A DNA stretch of 64,000 bases from Mannheimia sp. USDA-ARS-USMARC-1261 (GCF_000521605.1 NZ_CP006942.1:992001-1056000); one strand, 5' to 3'. Shown: positions 33,418-41,840, numbered from the stretch's first letter. Notes: a model not told the origin generated them from the letters alone. Made by a program: numbers and translations.

Positions 33418-34317
33418 CTACAACGAATTGACATGTTTTCTTAGCATTTCAGGATCATTGTGAATATATGTTAGAGTTACAGTGAGATCTTTATGTCCAA
33501 GTAATTGCTTCACTGCATAGATATCCCCTGATTGCTTTAGGACTTCTGTTGCAGTTGTATGTCGGAATCGATGTGAAGTTACTGTAAATCCTATAAATTC
33601 AGAAATATGGCGAAAAAAATGAACTAGTTGTCCTTCTGTCATTTTCTTATTTCTTGATGTAGTAACTAATGAAAAGCGATTAATGTTAAATAACTGCTCA
33701 TCTGAACTAGTGCTTCTAGCTCTTGATTCTAATATCAATCTTTTTAGGTATGGATATAATTTATCTGAAATTGGAATTTCATGGTGTTCATGATTCTTAT
33801 TGGTTTCAGCTCTTATATTTATAATTTTGCTTGTCATATCGATATCAGAAATTTTTAGCTGTAATAGCTGGGATTGTCTGATAGCTGTATATTTTAAAGT
33901 GTAGATTAAAGCTTTAGTAAAATAAGCAGGTTGTAAATAATGAGGTAATTTCTCCTCATTTTCCAAAGAGATTTCTAAAAAATGGATTTGCCTTTCTGTT
34001 AGTAGTTTTTTCTTTGGCTTATCAGGTCTTACCATAAGGCCTTTAAATAAATTTTTAGGGTACTCAAATAGCTCATTATCTATAGCATAATTAAAAATAG
34101 CTTTAAGATGTCTGATATAACTATTCCAAGTAATTGGGCTCATTTTATTGAGGCAATACTTTCTCCATTCTAATAAGTCAAGCTTAGATATTTGTTCAGG
34201 TTCTTTATCTGGATAAAATTTAACAATCTGCGCTATTACATTTTGATAAGAACGTATAGTGGCAGGTCTATGATTCCGTTCTAAGAAAAATAAATGCAAT
34301 AATTGTTCAAAACTCAT
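33418..34317 (-). CDS. int: Tyrosine recombinase/integrase (second copy, intact)
   Basis: The intact 299-aa recombinase starts at 34317 (MSFEQLLHLFF; ATGAGG upstream as SD). It has an N-terminal SAM-like domain and catalytic residues Arg in TAIRQSQLLQLK, HRFRHTTA, LLGHKDLTV and Tyr in LTYIHND. It is clearly related to the frameshifted integrase (shared SHRFRHT, LLGHKD, IRHLK). With the first copy frameshifted, this may be the enzyme that integrates and excises the ICE, or it may serve a smaller element inserted here. It is divergent from a Mu-type HTH gene. Confidence 0.9.
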   Translation of the reverse strand: MSFEQLLHLFFLERNHRPATIRSYQNVIAQIVKFYPDKEPEQISKLDLLEWRKYCLNKMSPITWNSYIRHLKAIFNYAIDNELFEYPKNLFKGLMVRPDKPKKKLLTERQIHFLEISLENEEKLPHYLQPAYFTKALIYTLKYTAIRQSQLLQLKISDIDMTSKIINIRAETNKNHEHHEIPISDKLYPYLKRLILESRARSTSSDEQLFNINRFSLVTTSRNKKMTEGQLVHFFRHISEFIGFTVTSHRFRHTTATEVLKQSGDIYAVKQLLGHKDLTVTLTYIHNDPEMLRKHVNSL

Positions 34318-34466
34318 ACAAAACCTCATTTAGATAAGCGATCTTCAAATAGCACTCAATTTAATGTAGACTAGATCTCCTTGAATTAGCCTTGATCTTT
34401 TAAGTTAAAGTTAATTCAATTTAAGTTAAATTTAACTTAAATTTAAAATAAAGTCAATGAGGTAAT
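34318..34466. promoter_or_regulatory. Divergent operator/promoter region with 26-bp palindrome
   Basis: A perfect 26-bp palindrome lies at 34418-34443 (centre TTAAATTTAA). The half-site TTAAGTTAAA occurs at 34400-34409 and again at 34421-34430, 21 bases apart, with an inverted copy at 34431-34440. Three similar half-sites on one helix face between an integrase and a DNA-binding gene look like a repressor operator. Confidence 0.65.
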
Positions 34467-34904
34467 ATGAAAGAATGGTATACTCTTAAAGAGCTTTTAG
34501 ATGTAGGAGGGCTCCCTTCAACACCACAAGGTATAATCTTATATGCTAAAAAAGATAAATGGCGTAGACGGCGTGTCTCTGGAGTGAAAGGTAATGTTTT
34601 TGAATACTACGTGTATGATATGCCAGAATCTGTACAAACTAGTTTAGGAGTAACTAAGGAAACTTTGGCATTGAAACAGGAATTGATAGATGATATTCAA
34701 AAAGAAAATGAAAAATTTCTAAATCAAATACTTTCTGATATAAAAAATGTTTTGCTCAATAGTGGGGTATTGAGAATTAGAGAAAGATTAAGCATTACTA
34801 AAGAAGAAGAAATTTTATTAAGCTATTATAGAAATAGCTCAGAACAAGATAAAACGACAATTCTTCATATGGTAGAAAGACTATCTAGAGCATCTAAAAA
34901 TTAG
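34467..34904 (+). CDS. Mu-type HTH DNA-binding protein (repressor-like)
   Basis: The N-terminus MKEWYTLKELLDVGGLPSTP followed by GIILYAKKDKWRRRRVSGVKG is the Mu-type HTH domain (as in Mu repressor c, Ner-side and MuA N-termini): tryptophan-rich, residues about 1-60. The C-terminal half (about 75-145) is helical and may dimerise. It faces the intact integrase across a palindrome-rich gap and is the likely regulator of that gene and itself. SD: GAGGTAA upstream. Confidence 0.8.
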   Translation: MKEWYTLKELLDVGGLPSTPQGIILYAKKDKWRRRRVSGVKGNVFEYYVYDMPESVQTSLGVTKETLALKQELIDDIQKENEKFLNQILSDIKNVLLNSGVLRIRERLSITKEEEILLSYYRNSSEQDKTTILHMVERLSRASKN

Positions 34905-35069
34905 ATGTAAATCCCTTAATACTATTAATGATAAAGCTCTGTATATCGCTAGAATAAATTTAGAATATTTTCCCCTATGTATTCATAAGATAGTAAGATA
35001 TGCTTCAAAATAAGCTAAAAGATATTTTTTAATATATTTCTAAGCAAGTAAGCCTTTCTTAGGTACTAT

Positions 35070-35211
35070 ATAGATTTTGATATACCGCTGTTACTCAATT
35101 AATGAAGAAACCGGAAAATATCTATGTCATTCAGAAATTGTCAATGCATAATGATATTAGTATTAAGCTCTGATATATTGAGTATGACATAGAAATGTTG
35201 AGAGAGTTTAT
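35070..35211 (+). pseudogene. Degenerate 3' fragment of an integrase gene
   Basis: The segment aligns with 32915-33050 of the frameshifted integrase (QLMKKPENVYV and the EHDVEMLRE region are still readable) but has many substitutions and in-frame stops. Homology breaks at GAGAGAG (35211). It resumes at 35580 with the last integrase codons, so a foreign fragment separates the two parts. The gap 34905-35069 is AT-rich with nothing supportable. Confidence 0.8.
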
Positions 35212-35246
35212 TATTAGAGAGGATATCGCCCTTCTATACTTCATAC

Positions 35247-35578
35247 TTATGGGATTATATCCTCTGTATTTCGTAAATATAAACCGTGAATACGTCCATT
35301 ATGATGATCAAAGTTATTCTTTATAAGATCGTAAAATGAGCTATCATTATGTTCATAATGCCTAAATATGGCATAGGAAACCAAATCAGCTAATAAATTA
35401 ATCTTGATGACTTTGAGTCAAGAAACAGCGGAGCTTCTGAGAAGTTCCTGAGCTTCCCATAAGTATGATCACTATCCTTAAATGTTCTTGCAAGTGCCTT
35501 AATTGACTTCTCCGTTGATGATTTATCAAAGATTGAGCTCCTTTGAGTATTGCCTTGATAATGCAAATGCCCAAGATT
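35247..35578 (-). pseudogene. DUF3800-like gene fragment with frameshift
   Basis: Read on the minus strand, two frames give FSEAPLFLDSKSSRLI and then LADLVSYAIFRHYEHND, with a C-terminal HNGRIHGLYLRN. The 'DSKSSRLIQLADLVSYA' order is typical of DUF3800 proteins, which are common near mobile elements. One base is missing between the two parts and the N-terminal half of the gene is absent. It sits inside the broken integrase remnant. Confidence 0.7.
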
Positions 35579-35581
35579 GTG

Positions 35582-35879
35582 AATTTACTCTGATAAAATA
35601 AAAATGGGAGAATATAATTTCTCTTATTCTTTTTTCTATAAGTAGATGATTTCTGTTTTATCTTCTAAATGAACTGATTTTATACCAATAATTTTGTTAC
35701 CCTTAGGGAAATCATTCATGGTCCTAAGATTCAGTAAAGATTGTGGAATAAATAAGTGATTGTCATTTATCAATGTGAGAGCAAAGACTCTGGTTTTAGT
35801 TCTAAGAGCTTTATCAAAAGAAAGGTTTAAATAAATTGCACCTGATGACAAAGTTATCTCTGGATTAATTAAAAAATCT
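35582..35879. repeat. Second copy of a ~290-bp duplication (first copy 33051-33348)
   Basis: The stretch from the last integrase codons through the 3' part of the toxin-like gene is about 95% identical to 33051-33348. The copies are in the same orientation, about 2.5 kb apart, and flank int2, the HTH gene and the remnants. Recombination between them would delete that whole segment. Confidence 0.85.
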
Positions 35880-36199
35880 ATAGAAATTAAAACAGACAAC
35901 TTTTGGAATGTTGTGCCATCATTTTTTATATAAACCTTATTTAGGTCTATTTGTTTTAATAAGGCAAGATTAAAAAATTCACTCGCACCGGGTTCATAAT
36001 ATATTCCGCACAAGTGCATAAAATTGCTTCTTTGAAAGATAACGGATGTACTTTCTTTTTCAGTACTATATATCATTTCTTTACTAAGAAAATGATCTTT
36101 GAAAAAGATTGCGGCATTTCTTATATGCTCTAAATTATACTCAAATTTTTTCAAGTCATTAATGCTTAGTTTTTTGTATCCAGTAAATTTATTAGTCAT
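35636..36199 (-). CDS. Candidate toxin of a type III-like TA locus (possible PBECR4-type nuclease)
   Basis: The protein is 187 aa from ATG 36199 (192 from 36214). It contains SVIFQRSNFMHLCGIYY, then DGTTFQKLSVL, FDKALRTKTRVFALTL and a C-terminal IPQSLLNLRTMNDF. The order 'f..sNF.HL.Gi' followed by 'KdG.TfqKL' reminds me of PBECR4 (BECR-fold nuclease) proteins, with low certainty. It does not resemble ToxN, CptN or TenpN. Upstream on the same strand are a promoter, two 52-nt repeats and a hairpin, the plan of a type III toxin-antitoxin locus. Confidence 0.6.
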   Translation of the reverse strand: MTNKFTGYKKLSINDLKKFEYNLEHIRNAAIFFKDHFLSKEMIYSTEKESTSVIFQRSNFMHLCGIYYEPGASEFFNLALLKQIDLNKVYIKNDGTTFQKLSVLISIDFLINPEITLSSGAIYLNLSFDKALRTKTRVFALTLINDNHLFIPQSLLNLRTMNDFPKGNKIIGIKSVHLEDKTEIIYL

Positions 36200-36224
36200 A
36201 TTTGCTTCTTTCATAAAGTATTAA

Positions 36225-36242
36225 GCCCACAATTAAGTGGGC
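36225..36242 (-). terminator. Hairpin between repeat RNA and candidate toxin gene
   Basis: GCCCAC pairs with GTGGGC around a 6-base loop. On the minus strand TTAATACTTT follows. It lies between the RNA repeats and the start codon, as in type III TA loci. Confidence 0.7.
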
Positions 36243-36257
36243 CTAAATGTTGGTTTA

Positions 36258-36361
36258 TTCTGGTGTCTGCCACCGCTAGGCCTTTACATCCTAGATTAGT
36301 ATCAGAGTTTTCTGGTGCCTGCCACCGCTAGGCCTTTACATCCTAGATTAATATCAGATTG
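36258..36361 (-). ncRNA. Candidate tandem-repeat antitoxin RNA (2 units, 52-nt period)
   Basis: Units 36258-36309 and 36310-36361 differ at only a few positions. In each, on the minus strand, CTAGG pairs with CCTAG and GGTG with CACC, giving two adjacent small stems. A third stem-rich leader (GCGTTA/TAACGC) lies between the promoter and the repeats. No spacers separate the units, so this is not a CRISPR array. Confidence 0.65.
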
Positions 36362-36415
36362 ACGATGAGCCAACAACTCATTGCGTTATTAAGGTAACGC
36401 CACCTTGACAATCAG

Positions 36416-36442
36416 ATTATAATGATTATCTCCTAAAGTCAA
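36416..36442 (-). promoter_or_regulatory. Promoter of the candidate type III TA locus
   Basis: On the minus strand TTGACT (36437-36442) and a perfect TATAAT (36416-36421) are 15 bases apart. It points to the repeats and the downstream gene. Confidence 0.7.
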
Positions 36443-36636
36443 GCTAGTATATATTATATTTGTAATCTAACCTGTAAAAAATATACTATAAAATCATTAT
36501 CAGGCTTTACAAACTTGAAAGAATGTGTAAGATCAGGATCGTCTGGAATTCGGACAGAAAATCCTAGTGGATGTATTGGCTGGATACATCGTAGTAAGTG
36601 TGTATTTGCGAATATTATTTGAACAGTTCTACGCAC

Positions 36637-36694
36637 TTGATTCAAAATCCGCCGCCCATAAAGCGTGTCGGTTCGAGTCCGACCACTGGCACCA
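36637..36694 (+). other. attR: attR: 3' fragment of tRNA-Leu(CAA) with ICE attachment core
   Basis: From TTGATTCAAAATC (36637-36649, anticodon loop CAA) to the terminal CCA at 36694, the sequence is the 3' part of a tRNA-Leu, including GGTTCGAGTCC of the T arm. The 5' half, which should contain GCCAGTGG to pair with CCACTGGC, is absent; the bases before the core do not pair with CCGCCG of the anticodon stem. This is an integration junction. The core matches the att repeat that I recall for ICEPmu1/ICEMh1 (reverse complement). Confidence 0.9.
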
Positions 36695-36828
36695 TTTCCA
36701 AATATCCTATTACCTAAATAGTTTTCTAACTATACTATTGCTCAAATCTACCCCGATAATTCTCATTTGCAAATATAAAGTAAATTTTATAAACTTTCGA
36801 AATTGAATTCACAATTTGTTATGACTTT

Positions 36829-37641
36829 ATGAAAAGTTATCAAAACCTTGTATTTAGTTTGGGTGTAGTGGGATTTTCTGTTGTGTCTTATGCAGAGAAA
36901 CCGGATTCTACTCAACAAAAAATTGATGTTGCAGAGCAACAACGCCAACAACAATATCAACAACATCAAGCTGAAAAATTAAATACAAAACCGGATGTGC
37001 GTCTTGACACTCGCATTGCTGAAAAACTCACTCTTTCTAACCAAGAATATCCTTGCTATCCCATCCATCAAATCACTTTAACCGATTATTTCTCCAGTTC
37101 TCCAGTGAGCCAATTCCAATGGGCATTTGATAAAGCAGCTAAAAGTCTCAAATTGAGCTTACCGCATTGTTTCGGTGGCGAAGGTTTAGGCATTTTAATG
37201 AAACAAGTTCAAAATGAAATTATCGGCAAAGGTTATGTAACTACTCGAGTTGTGGTTGAAGAGCAAGATTTACGCTCAGGTAAATTAATGCTAACCGTGA
37301 TTAAAGGTAAAGTACGTAATACGATAGTGGTTGATAATGGCAATATTCCACGTTTTACCCCATTACACGCTTTCACCGGATTAACCTTTGCTTTAGGCGA
37401 TATATTGAATATTCGAGATATTGAACAATCTCTGGAAAATTTAAAACGTGTGCCTACTGTTGAGGCAAATATTGAAATTCTCCCGAGCGAAAGTGGAAAA
37501 GCTGAAGTTTATGGCATGTCTGAGCCATTTAAGCCTAGCTATATTCCTTCTGTTACTGGAAATGCATTGGATAATTCATCCTCTAAAATGCTAGAAGGGT
37601 ATTTGTTACCAGCAGAAGGAAATAAAAATGAGAAAGAATAG
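36829..37641 (+). pseudogene. Truncated TpsB (ShlB/FhaC-type) transporter gene, POTRA part only
   Basis: A signal peptide, a Gln-rich linker and POTRA-like domains are present (CFGGEGLGILMKQVQNEIIGKGYVTTRVV; SLENLKRVPTVEANIEILP), about 220 residues. The outer-membrane barrel of some 350 residues is missing. The last 45 residues (EPFKPSYIPSVTGNALDN, then SSKMLEGYLLP) are unlike TpsB and may be the tail of a TpsA exoprotein, fused by a deletion. Two-partner secretion cannot work with this remnant. Confidence 0.75.
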
Positions 37642-37813
37642 AGCTGTTACTTTTATTTATGTTTACCTATCTTTCTTTTGTGGTCTCAGTATTGGCTTAC
37701 TAAGTCTGTCTGTAATTGGCATGGTTCTACATTTTATTTTATATGATAGCTGGAAGTTTAAATTGCCTGAATTAAGATACTTTATAAGTCAATTGATTCT
37801 TTCATTTTTTTAA
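37628..37813 (+). CDS. Possible small membrane protein, 61 aa
   Basis: It overlaps the end of the TpsB remnant by 14 bases, has AGAAGGA upstream as SD, and encodes two hydrophobic segments. Small membrane proteins after the tail of TpsA/CdiA genes are often immunity proteins; that is only a possibility here. Confidence 0.4.
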   Translation: MRKNRAVTFIYVYLSFFCGLSIGLLSLSVIGMVLHFILYDSWKFKLPELRYFISQLILSFF

Positions 37814-38365
37814 GTGTATATTACATATGGAGCAGAAGGATTCATTGATGATATAAGCTGTAGGTCGGGTTGAGTTTACATCCCCCCGATAGGGCTATTT
37901 AATATAATTTACAAGCGGTTAATTATGTTGAGGATTTTGCAAATTTTAGCGGTAAATCAACCGCTTGTTTTGGCACGAGTGAGGACGCTCGAGCCATTGA
38001 AAGATGCAGAACTACTACCGCTTAGACCAAACATCAGAAGTGGGGAATGTCATTTCTGCGAAAGGGGGTATTAGAGCAGTGAGTGGCAACCATATTAACG
38101 GTTCGTCAATCGGATATTAGCAGGGCAGACATCGCACGCAATACACGCGGATCCGCATCTGTCGGACCGGGGCACATTAATAAACGCGGTGAAGGGTTAA
38201 TTTCTCTGAATTGCATAATAGTTCCTATTTTGTTATATGAATTAAAAAAACTTATGGATTCTACAATAAAAATTTGTGATTACTCAATGTTTTTTTGATA
38301 TGGAAAAATTTTGAGGATAGTACAATCAAGCGGTCATATTTTCGAAAAAGTTTGCAAATGAGATG
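37814..38365 (+). pseudogene. Remnants of a filamentous haemagglutinin-like (TpsA) gene
   Basis: A short frame at 38004-38120 reads QTSEVGNVISAKGGIRAVSGNHIN, a pattern common in haemagglutinin repeats and pretoxin regions, and ends at a stop. The rest of this gap holds no open frame that I can assign. Two uptake signals (37911-37919 and 37960-37968, inverted) lie within it. Confidence 0.55.
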
Positions 38366-38366
38366 A

Positions 38367-38393
38367 AAAGCCCTGAATAGTAATCAGGGCTTT
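38367..38393. terminator. Terminator after the AbgA-like gene
   Basis: AAAGCCCTGA (38367-38376) pairs perfectly with TCAGGGCTTT (38384-38393). On the minus strand it follows the stop of the amidohydrolase gene by six bases. Confidence 0.8.
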
Positions 38394-38398
38394 GGAAG

Positions 38399-39667
38399 TT
38401 AGGCAAGGAGTTTTTGAATCAGAGAGGTATAGATATTCACGCCGGTTAAGAGTTGTTCTTCATCAAAATCAAATTCGGCTTGATGATGCTCGGCGGTTCT
38501 ATCTGCTCCTATGATAAAGTAAATAGCTTTACCACCGTTTTCTTGCACTCGGCGACCGAGAATAGTGGCATCTTCGCTGGCGTTGAATGAATATTCCTTA
38601 TCGCTACTGTGGATTTGTGGCTGAGCAATGGCAATTTCTTTAATGAGCGAAACCAGTTCGGCATCATTATTCATATCTACCGCCTCGCCCATAATTTCAG
38701 TTTCGTATTCCACGCCAAAACTCACCGCAATACCTTGGGCGATTTGCATCACTTGATCCACCATATATTGATTGATCTCTTTATTTTCACCTCGTACCTC
38801 AAGCTTGATTTCCGCATCGGCAGGGATCACATTGCGTCCAGAACCGGCTTTAAACACGCCGACATTAATTCGTGTCATACCACTACCGTGGCGGGAAATA
38901 CCGTGCAGTTGGGTTACGGCGTGGGCGGCAGCCAGTAAGGAATTATGCCCTAAATGCGGAGCTGCCCCTGCGTGTGCTGGTTTGCCTTTGTAGCGAATAT
39001 CAATTTTGGTGGTGGAAAGAAAGTTTTTCGGATCAGCTAACACTGTACCGGAATCAGCACAAAAACTGATATGTGAACCGGCAAAGTAATTGGCATCGTC
39101 AATCACACCGCTTGCGGCAATCGCAGCCGCACCACGCACGCCCTCTTCGGCGGGTTGGAACACGATTTTCACTTTGCCTTTGAGCTTATCTTTGTTTTCC
39201 ATTAACCAATGAGCCACGCCTAAGCCGATGGTAATATGTCCATCGTGCCCACAAGCGTGCATTTCACCTTCGTTTACAGAGGCAAAACCAAGTTGATTGG
39301 CTCGGTGTTCGGGCGATTTTGTTTCGCTCACATCTACACAGTCAATATCAAAACGCAGAGCTACGGTCTTGCCCGGTTTGCCTGAATCAAACACTGCGAC
39401 ACAGCCTGTGTAGCCGTCCATTTTGTCTAACCATTTAGGGTTTCCCCCATAGTTAATGGCTCGTTGAATGCCTTTTTCCACAATCGCTTTATTGCGACCA
39501 CGCACAAAATCCGGGTGGATGATCTCTTTACCTAATAAAATTTGAAAGCCGATTGCCTCTAAATAATCGGCAATTTTGCTGGTTGTCCAAAATTCACTCC
39601 AGCCGGTTTCCGGGAATTTGTGAAATTCACGGCGTAGTTCAATCAGTTTGTCTAATGAAAGGCTCAT
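38399..39667 (-). CDS. abgA: M20 amidohydrolase, AbgA-like (aminobenzoyl-glutamate/acyl-aspartate hydrolase)
   Basis: The start at 39667 follows AAGGAGA. The 422-aa enzyme has the M20D pattern: ELRREFHKFPETGW at the N-terminus, MHACGHDGHI (metal-binding Cys/His), FQPAEEGVRGA, and GKPAHAGAAPHLG in the dimerisation lid. The unusual N-terminal insertion (GGNPKWLDKMDGYTGCVAVFD) is typical of AbgA. It would split an amide between an acyl group and an amino acid. It is last in a three-gene operon with a DcuC-family carrier and PepE. Confidence 0.8.
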   Translation of the reverse strand: MSLSLDKLIELRREFHKFPETGWSEFWTTSKIADYLEAIGFQILLGKEIIHPDFVRGRNKAIVEKGIQRAINYGGNPKWLDKMDGYTGCVAVFDSGKPGKTVALRFDIDCVDVSETKSPEHRANQLGFASVNEGEMHACGHDGHITIGLGVAHWLMENKDKLKGKVKIVFQPAEEGVRGAAAIAASGVIDDANYFAGSHISFCADSGTVLADPKNFLSTTKIDIRYKGKPAHAGAAPHLGHNSLLAAAHAVTQLHGISRHGSGMTRINVGVFKAGSGRNVIPADAEIKLEVRGENKEINQYMVDQVMQIAQGIAVSFGVEYETEIMGEAVDMNNDAELVSLIKEIAIAQPQIHSSDKEYSFNASEDATILGRRVQENGGKAIYFIIGADRTAEHHQAEFDFDEEQLLTGVNIYTSLIQKLLA

Positions 39668-39687
39668 ACTGTTCTCCTTATAAAAAA

Positions 39688-39710
39688 GCCCTTTACGCAG
39701 GGTAAAGGGC
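39688..39710. terminator. Intra-operon hairpin
   Basis: GCCCTTTAC (39688-39696) pairs with GTAAAGGGC (39702-39710). It lies between the transporter and amidohydrolase genes and could attenuate transcription. Confidence 0.6.
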
Positions 39711-39717
39711 AATTCGG

Positions 39718-41010
39718 TTATAACATAAATAAGGCGAGGAATAGGGTCGCAAGGATCATTCCCGGTGCGGTTCGTTTAATCATTTCAACCGGGTTCACAC
39801 CTGCGATACCGGCACACACAATAACCACACCTGCAATTGGCGAGGCGGTTCGACCAATTGCACCGGCAATCGCTGCTGCCATACCTAAATTAACGTGGGT
39901 ATAGCCTAATTCGGTTGCGTGTGGGGTCACGGCGGTGTTAAAGGCAATCGCAGCGGCATCGCCTGAGCCTGTTACTACGCCCATTAGGAATGGGCCGATG
40001 GTTGAACCCCAACGTACAAATTCGTTTGAGTGTTTTAAGAATTCAATCGCAGAGTCAATCGCCCCTGTTGCTTTTAAACCTGCTACGAAAACGCCGGCGG
40101 CAATAATAATCCCTAATACATTCGCATAGGCATTACCCATACCGTTAAAGAATTCATTAGTGATTTTAGCCGGTGATGTGCGAGTAACAATTAAGCCGTA
40201 AATTGCACCGATTAACATCGCTTGAGGAACGCCCATTTTCGTCCAGTTCAACCAAGAGATTTGTTGTAAAGAAGTACCGCCAATCACCAAAATAACCAGT
40301 GGAATTAATGGAGCAATCGCAAATAAAAGGTTGGTTTTGGTTTCTGTGGTATGAGTGTGGGTTGCTTCAGCTAAATAAGCATCACGGTGCTCTTTGCCAT
40401 AATCTTTTAAAATTAATGCAATGATAGTGAGCGTAACTGCACCAATCGCCCCTGCAATCATAGTGTAAGGTGCGTGAGAAAGGTTTACCTCAGTAATTGT
40501 TAAGCCTGACATTTCACTAATCATTGCTGAGTGAGAAGAACCAGGGCTCATCATTGAACCAAAAGTACCGGCAAGAATGGCTGCACCGGCAGTGGCTGGG
40601 CGAACACCGGCAGATTTTAACACCGGAATTAAGGTTGCCCCCACGGCAGCTGCACAACCAGCCGCTGATGGAATAGCAATGTTAATAAAGAAAGTGATGA
40701 TGGTCGCAAACGGAATTAAGAAGAATTTTAATCCGGCTAACGGTTTGGTTAATAACTGAACCAAGTGAGAATCGCATTCTGTGTATTTCATCACATAAGC
40801 AAACCCCATACTTGAACAGATTGCCATAATCAAGCCGCCTGAAGTCATACTTTTTGCAAAGGCATCTAGGGCAGCCATCGGTTGGAGGGTTAAAAGTGCC
40901 ATACCTAAACCTATTGCAATTAACACCGTTCGTGTTTCGTACTTTTTGATGAGCAAATAGACGGTGGCAATAATTCCGACTATTGCAATAATAAGGTTGA
41001 ACGTTTGCAT
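39718..41010 (-). CDS. DcuC-family anaerobic C4-dicarboxylate-type transporter
   Basis: The start at 41010 follows AAGGAGAT; the longer frame lacks an SD. The 430-aa protein has about twelve hydrophobic helices and the GTFGSMMSPGSSHSAM and GVVTGSGDAAAIAFN segments typical of DcuC-type carriers. In this context, between a dipeptidase and an acyl-amino-acid hydrolase, it may import the substrates of those enzymes or exchange the dicarboxylates derived from them. Confidence 0.85.
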   Translation of the reverse strand: MQTFNLIIAIVGIIATVYLLIKKYETRTVLIAIGLGMALLTLQPMAALDAFAKSMTSGGLIMAICSSMGFAYVMKYTECDSHLVQLLTKPLAGLKFFLIPFATIITFFINIAIPSAAGCAAAVGATLIPVLKSAGVRPATAGAAILAGTFGSMMSPGSSHSAMISEMSGLTITEVNLSHAPYTMIAGAIGAVTLTIIALILKDYGKEHRDAYLAEATHTHTTETKTNLLFAIAPLIPLVILVIGGTSLQQISWLNWTKMGVPQAMLIGAIYGLIVTRTSPAKITNEFFNGMGNAYANVLGIIIAAGVFVAGLKATGAIDSAIEFLKHSNEFVRWGSTIGPFLMGVVTGSGDAAAIAFNTAVTPHATELGYTHVNLGMAAAIAGAIGRTASPIAGVVIVCAGIAGVNPVEMIKRTAPGMILATLFLALFML

Positions 41011-41020
41011 AAATATCTCC

Positions 41021-41725
41021 TTAGTAAGTAAAAATTGAATTTGGCTCAAAGGTTTTGAGTTGCATATCTCGGCTAAATTGTAATGCAGAATTTTCGCCTA
41101 AAACGACCGCTTGAGAGCCTTCGAACTGCAAGGCTGTGCCTTCTGGTAATCCATAAACTAATGCGGTTGGGTTCACAATCAGAAATTCGGCTAATCGTTC
41201 TTCACGACTTTCGCCATTATGCCCCGGTATTTTGCCGGAAATAAAATGCGGATTAATTTGATGAGGGAATAAATTTAATGCTTGGAAGGACGGCGGATAA
41301 GTAATCGGCATATCGTTAGTCGTCATAATTGAGCTACCTGCCACGTTTGCTCCGGCACTCCAACCAAAATACGGCGTGCCATTTTCTACTTTTCGACGAA
41401 TGCACTCTAGGACATTGTTTTCATACATTTGCTTAAGTAAACAAAAAGTATTGCCTCCACCCACTGCAATCACATCTGCCTGTTCAATAATATCGGTATG
41501 CTTGTTGCCACGATGTACAGAGATAATTTCAAGATCCAAATCTGCTAAAGCAGCTTTTACGGTACTTTCATATTCATCATAGCTACGTCTTACACCTGCA
41601 TAAGGCAGAAAGGCGACTTTTTTGCCCCGATAATCCGCTAAAAAAGTTTTCAGCCAAGGAATGCAATGCACTAAATATTCGGTGTTTTTATATTTAGAAC
41701 CACTCATTAATAACATTTTTTTCAT
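41021..41725 (-). CDS. pepE: Alpha-aspartyl dipeptidase PepE (family S51)
   Basis: The start at 41725 has AAGGAG six bases upstream; the ATG at 41731 abuts the SD. The 234-aa enzyme has [14 protein letters not shown] and the nucleophile Ser in [13 protein letters not shown]. The His-containing HQINPHF segment completes the S51 site. It hydrolyses dipeptides with N-terminal Asp. It is the first gene of the minus-strand operon, 10 bases before the transporter. Confidence 0.92.
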   Translation of the reverse strand: MKKMLLMSGSKYKNTEYLVHCIPWLKTFLADYRGKKVAFLPYAGVRRSYDEYESTVKAALADLDLEIISVHRGNKHTDIIEQADVIAVGGGNTFCLLKQMYENNVLECIRRKVENGTPYFGWSAGANVAGSSIMTTNDMPITYPPSFQALNLFPHQINPHFISGKIPGHNGESREERLAEFLIVNPTALVYGLPEGTALQFEGSQAVVLGENSALQFSRDMQLKTFEPNSIFTY

Positions 41726-41840
41726 CGCCATCTCCTTTTATCTCGTTTGAAATATGTGAATAAATTTTGATACAGATAAATATTTTTATACCTCAGTGTG
41801 GTTATAATTATAACGAGATTACATTAAAAAGGGGTGATTT

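Noticed and set aside
36258-36361. CRISPR array
   Set aside because: Two 52-nt units joined without spacers and no cas genes in the window.
36600-36694. Intact tRNA-Leu gene
   Set aside because: The 5' acceptor and D-arm sequence is absent and the anticodon stem is not complementary, so only a 3' fragment is present.
36829-37641. Functional haemolysin-activation transporter
   Set aside because: The barrel domain is absent; only the POTRA part remains.
38083-38298. 71-aa plus-strand gene
   Set aside because: It lies in exoprotein debris, in a different frame from the recognisable repeat, without an SD.
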